From an uncultured Ruminococcus sp. (lineage in GTDB: Bacteria; Bacillota; Clostridia; Oscillospirales; Ruminococcaceae), in the NCBI RefSeq assembly GCF_946187255.1, contig NZ_CAMHRZ010000164.1:1-7649 (forward strand): a DNA stretch of 7,649 nt, read 5' to 3'. The notes beneath the pieces are model-generated. The model worked only from the letters and a program-made list of their open reading frames with translations. It searched no databases and had not been told where the DNA came from. The position numbers and the translations under genes were made by a program. Shown in pieces: positions 6,549 to 7,649 of the stretch (position 1 is its first letter; each line of letters opens with the position of its first letter).

Positions 6549-7253
6549 GAGTATGAACTCCATATTGGCGAGCACCCCGAAGCATCTTCCGCTGCCGTCG
6601 GTGCAGGCAAGCTGATTGCCGAGATACGTTGCACCGTCTTCCAGAAACTTCACGGCACAGCCGTTCGGGAGCGGATATGCGAGATTGACATAGCTGCCGA
6701 CAAGCGCATTCAGCTTTTCGAGCTTTGGCATACCCGGTATTTCCAGCGCATTGATCTCCCTGACAAGCTGCTGTTTGAAGGCTTCAAAGGCACCGCCGTC
6801 ACCGAGTTCGCTGTGCCGCTTCCAGTAATCGAGCTTCGGCAGCATATCCCTCAGATAGGAGCGCACCTCATCCTCAGGGTGCTCAGCGCTCGCCATATTC
6901 TTCACGCATACCTCGATGAGGTCGTCCATATCGCTGTACATATAGGTGCCGTCCGCAAAGCACCATTTGCAGTAATCTGCGTTCGGGGAGCCGTCCTTGT
7001 TGCTGCTGATGATGGTTTCCTCCAGCGGCATTCCGCAGCACTGGCAGATCATCTGTCCTGAGGCACCGAGCAGTGTATTGATGGAGACACCGAACAGTGC
7101 CGAAAGCAGTTTCAGCGCTTCGGTATTCGGAAGGGTCTCGCCTGTTTCCCAGCGGGAGACCGCCTGCCGCGTGACAAATAGCTTTTCAGCGAGTGCATCC
7201 TGTGATAATCCGTGTTTTGTGCGGAGTTCGTGAATGATCGTCTTGGTTTCCAT
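6483..7253 (-). CDS. XRE-family HTH regulator with zinc ribbon and C-terminal domain
   Basis: A 256-residue DNA-binding protein of unknown target. Residues 5-62 are a classic Cro/C1-type HTH (LRTKHGLSQDALAEKLFVTRQAVSRWETGETLPN, then LLSALFGVSINTLLG). Residues 68-98 form a putative zinc ribbon with C70 (plus C72/C73) and C95-x2-C98, read as CQCCGMPL and YCKWC, matching the Zn_ribbon_2 type often fused to such HTHs in Clostridia. A helical stretch follows (about 103-170, rich in Asp/Glu/Lys), then a roughly 85-residue C-terminal domain (LEKLNALVGSYVNLAYPLPNG to ELVLYQKRNT) seen in other clostridial zinc-ribbon proteins but without a function I can name. The start at 7251-7253 has RBS AAGGAGGG 8 bases upstream. 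An in-frame ATG at 7308-7310 is rejected because it lies upstream of the -35 box. The gene is convergent with feo and may sense metal or thiol state through the cysteines (inference). Confidence 0.9.
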   Translation of the reverse strand: METKTIIHELRTKHGLSQDALAEKLFVTRQAVSRWETGETLPNTEALKLLSALFGVSINTLLGASGQMICQCCGMPLEETIISSNKDGSPNADYCKWCFADGTYMYSDMDDLIEVCVKNMASAEHPEDEVRSYLRDMLPKLDYWKRHSELGDGGAFEAFKQQLVREINALEIPGMPKLEKLNALVGSYVNLAYPLPNGCAVKFLEDGATYLGNQLACTDGSGRCFGVLANMEFILVSTYGKDGAAPELVLYQKRNT

Positions 7254-7261
7254 AGTGATAT

Positions 7262-7269
7262 CCCTCCTT
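7262..7269 (-). promoter_or_regulatory. Ribosome binding site of the XRE gene
   Basis: On the minus strand AAGGAGGG, nearly the full anti-16S complement, stands 8 bases before ATG 7253-7251. It fixes the start of the regulator downstream of the longer open frame's first Met. Confidence 0.85.
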
Positions 7270-7277
7270 GTGGCAAC

Positions 7278-7306
7278 ATTATAGCATATCTGCATGAAGC
7301 AGTCAA
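7278..7306 (-). promoter_or_regulatory. Sigma-A type promoter of the XRE gene
   Basis: Minus strand: TTGACT (-35, 7306-7301), 17-base spacer, TATAAT (-10, 7283-7278) preceded by TG one base upstream (extended -10). Transcription should begin near 7271, giving a very short leader with the RBS almost at the 5' end. This is the strongest promoter in the window by match to consensus. Confidence 0.85.
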
Positions 7307-7321
7307 GCAACGCTTTGTTGC
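7307..7321 (-). repeat. Inverted repeat upstream of the XRE promoter, possible operator
   Basis: GCAAC (7307-7311) and GTTGC (7317-7321) are a perfect 5-bp dyad with a 5-base spacer, directly abutting the -35 box. A further GCAAC lies at 7274-7278 on the other side of the -10 box. Such flanking sites are typical of operators for self-regulating XRE proteins, but the arms are short and chance is not excluded. Confidence 0.35.
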
Positions 7322-7371
7322 GGTGTGCAGTGCATGATCATTCCATCTGTATATACCGCTCACTAAGTAAC

Positions 7372-7429
7372 AAAAAAAATAGGCTGTGATCAGCCGCATG
7401 AGAGCATGATCTCACACGGCTGACACAGC
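7372..7429 (-). terminator. Long intrinsic terminator of the downstream-edge minus-strand gene
   Basis: On the minus strand GCTGTG (7429-7424), then TCAGCCG..TGAGA, pairs with TCTCA..CGGCTGA and CACAGC (7388-7383) to give an about 20-bp stem with two internal G-U pairs, one small T-T internal mismatch and a short loop around 7404-7409. It is followed by eight Ts (7379-7372). It lies 31 bases beyond the stop of the partial gene at 7461 and insulates that gene from the XRE gene. Confidence 0.88.
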
Positions 7430-7460
7430 TCTTTAAAAATGCATCATGTTAGCACGATTA

Positions 7461-7649
7461 TTATATTTCGGAACCGCCCCATTCAACAACGGTGAAGCCG
7501 TTTCTTTCAAATGTGGAAAGCTCCTGCGGTTCGATGTCCACAGCCTCTTCAAGAGGTACATAAGTCATGAATACGCGCAGCATACTGTCGGGTTCGGGGG
7601 TGATGTTCAGCTTGGCGGTATCTGTATACTTATCACTCTGGAAGGAAAT
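7461..7649 (-). CDS. C-terminal fragment of an unidentified, ruminococcal-type protein
   Basis: A minus-strand frame is open from the window edge (7649) to TAA at 7463-7461, giving 62 residues that run from ISFQSDKYTDTAKLNITP through MLRVFMTYVPLEEAVDIEPQ to the ending GFTVVEWGGSEI. No start codon with an RBS occurs near the edge, the frame fills the window exactly, and a strong terminator follows, so this is the real 3' end of a gene beginning outside the window. The acidic, beta-rich tail ending in VVEWGG is, as far as I recall, frequent in hypothetical or secreted proteins of Ruminococcus. No catalytic motif or membrane segment is visible in this portion. Function unknown. Confidence 0.75.
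   Translation of the reverse strand: MSFQSDKYTDTAKLNITPEPDSMLRVFMTYVPLEEAVDIEPQELSTFERNGFTVVEWGGSEI

Noticed and set aside
6331..6585. Minus-strand 84-codon frame across the feo terminator
   Set aside because: It spans the terminator hairpin and overlaps the XRE 3' end in another frame, and it has no RBS.
6423..7061. Plus-strand open frame (212 codons) opposite the XRE regulator
   Set aside because: The minus-strand protein has clear HTH and zinc-ribbon motifs, a promoter and an RBS; the plus frame has none and reads as a shadow.
7254..7310. Longer XRE start at 7308-7310 (19 extra residues)
   Set aside because: That ATG lies upstream of the -35 box, so it would not be in the transcript; the ATG at 7251-7253 has a strong RBS.
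7322..7371. Extra small gene or RNA between the XRE promoter and the edge-gene terminator
   Set aside because: Only about 50 bases, with no open frame with RBS and no notable fold; it looks like plain intergenic DNA.

Overview
The window looks like chromosome of an anaerobic, low-to-mid GC Clostridia (Oscillospiraceae/Ruminococcus-like) bacterium. This is an inference from several signs: Gram-positive-type ribosome binding sites (AAGGAGGG, GGAGG), an XRE regulator fused to a zinc ribbon, a feoA-feoB-feoC iron locus with a non-canonical FeoB, and a secreted-looking protein tail of a kind I associate with Ruminococcus. No RNA genes, IS elements, CRISPR arrays or phage genes are visible.

Layout. 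Positions 1-623 (+) hold the 3' part of an LCM/Tcmp-type SAM-dependent methyltransferase, whose 5' end lies outside the window. Positions 700-3714 (+) hold a two-gene ABC export module: a LolD/MacB-type ATPase (TTG start) and a 764-residue permease with two FtsX units. A hairpin, a GTTAG-N6-CTAAC palindrome and a -10 box (3736-3815) separate it from the feo operon. Positions 3837-6329 (+) hold feoA, feoB (4-nt ATGA overlap) and a small winged-helix, four-cysteine FeoC-like gene (4-nt gap). A strong, apparently two-way terminator (6353-6387) follows. On the minus strand, 6483-7253 encodes an XRE regulator with a zinc ribbon and an additional C-terminal domain, driven by a near-consensus promoter. 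Positions 7461-7649 (-) hold the C-terminal end of another gene, closed by a long hairpin terminator (7372-7429).

How the genes fit together. feoA/B/C should form one ferrous-iron uptake unit: FeoB is the GTPase-linked membrane transporter, FeoA a small cytoplasmic partner, and FeoC a possible iron- or redox-sensing partner. The palindrome over the likely -35 region suggests metal-dependent repression by a DtxR/MntR-type protein encoded elsewhere. The ABC pair is an independent transport module with unknown substrate. The XRE gene is its own transcription unit, convergent with feo, and carries inverted GCAAC/GTTGC elements at its promoter that could serve autoregulation.

I do not see a clearly new system. 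The best candidates for a second look are the altered pore motifs in FeoB, the cysteine-tailed FeoC, the feo operator, and the three-module XRE protein. No gene-free stretch exceeds about 210 bases.
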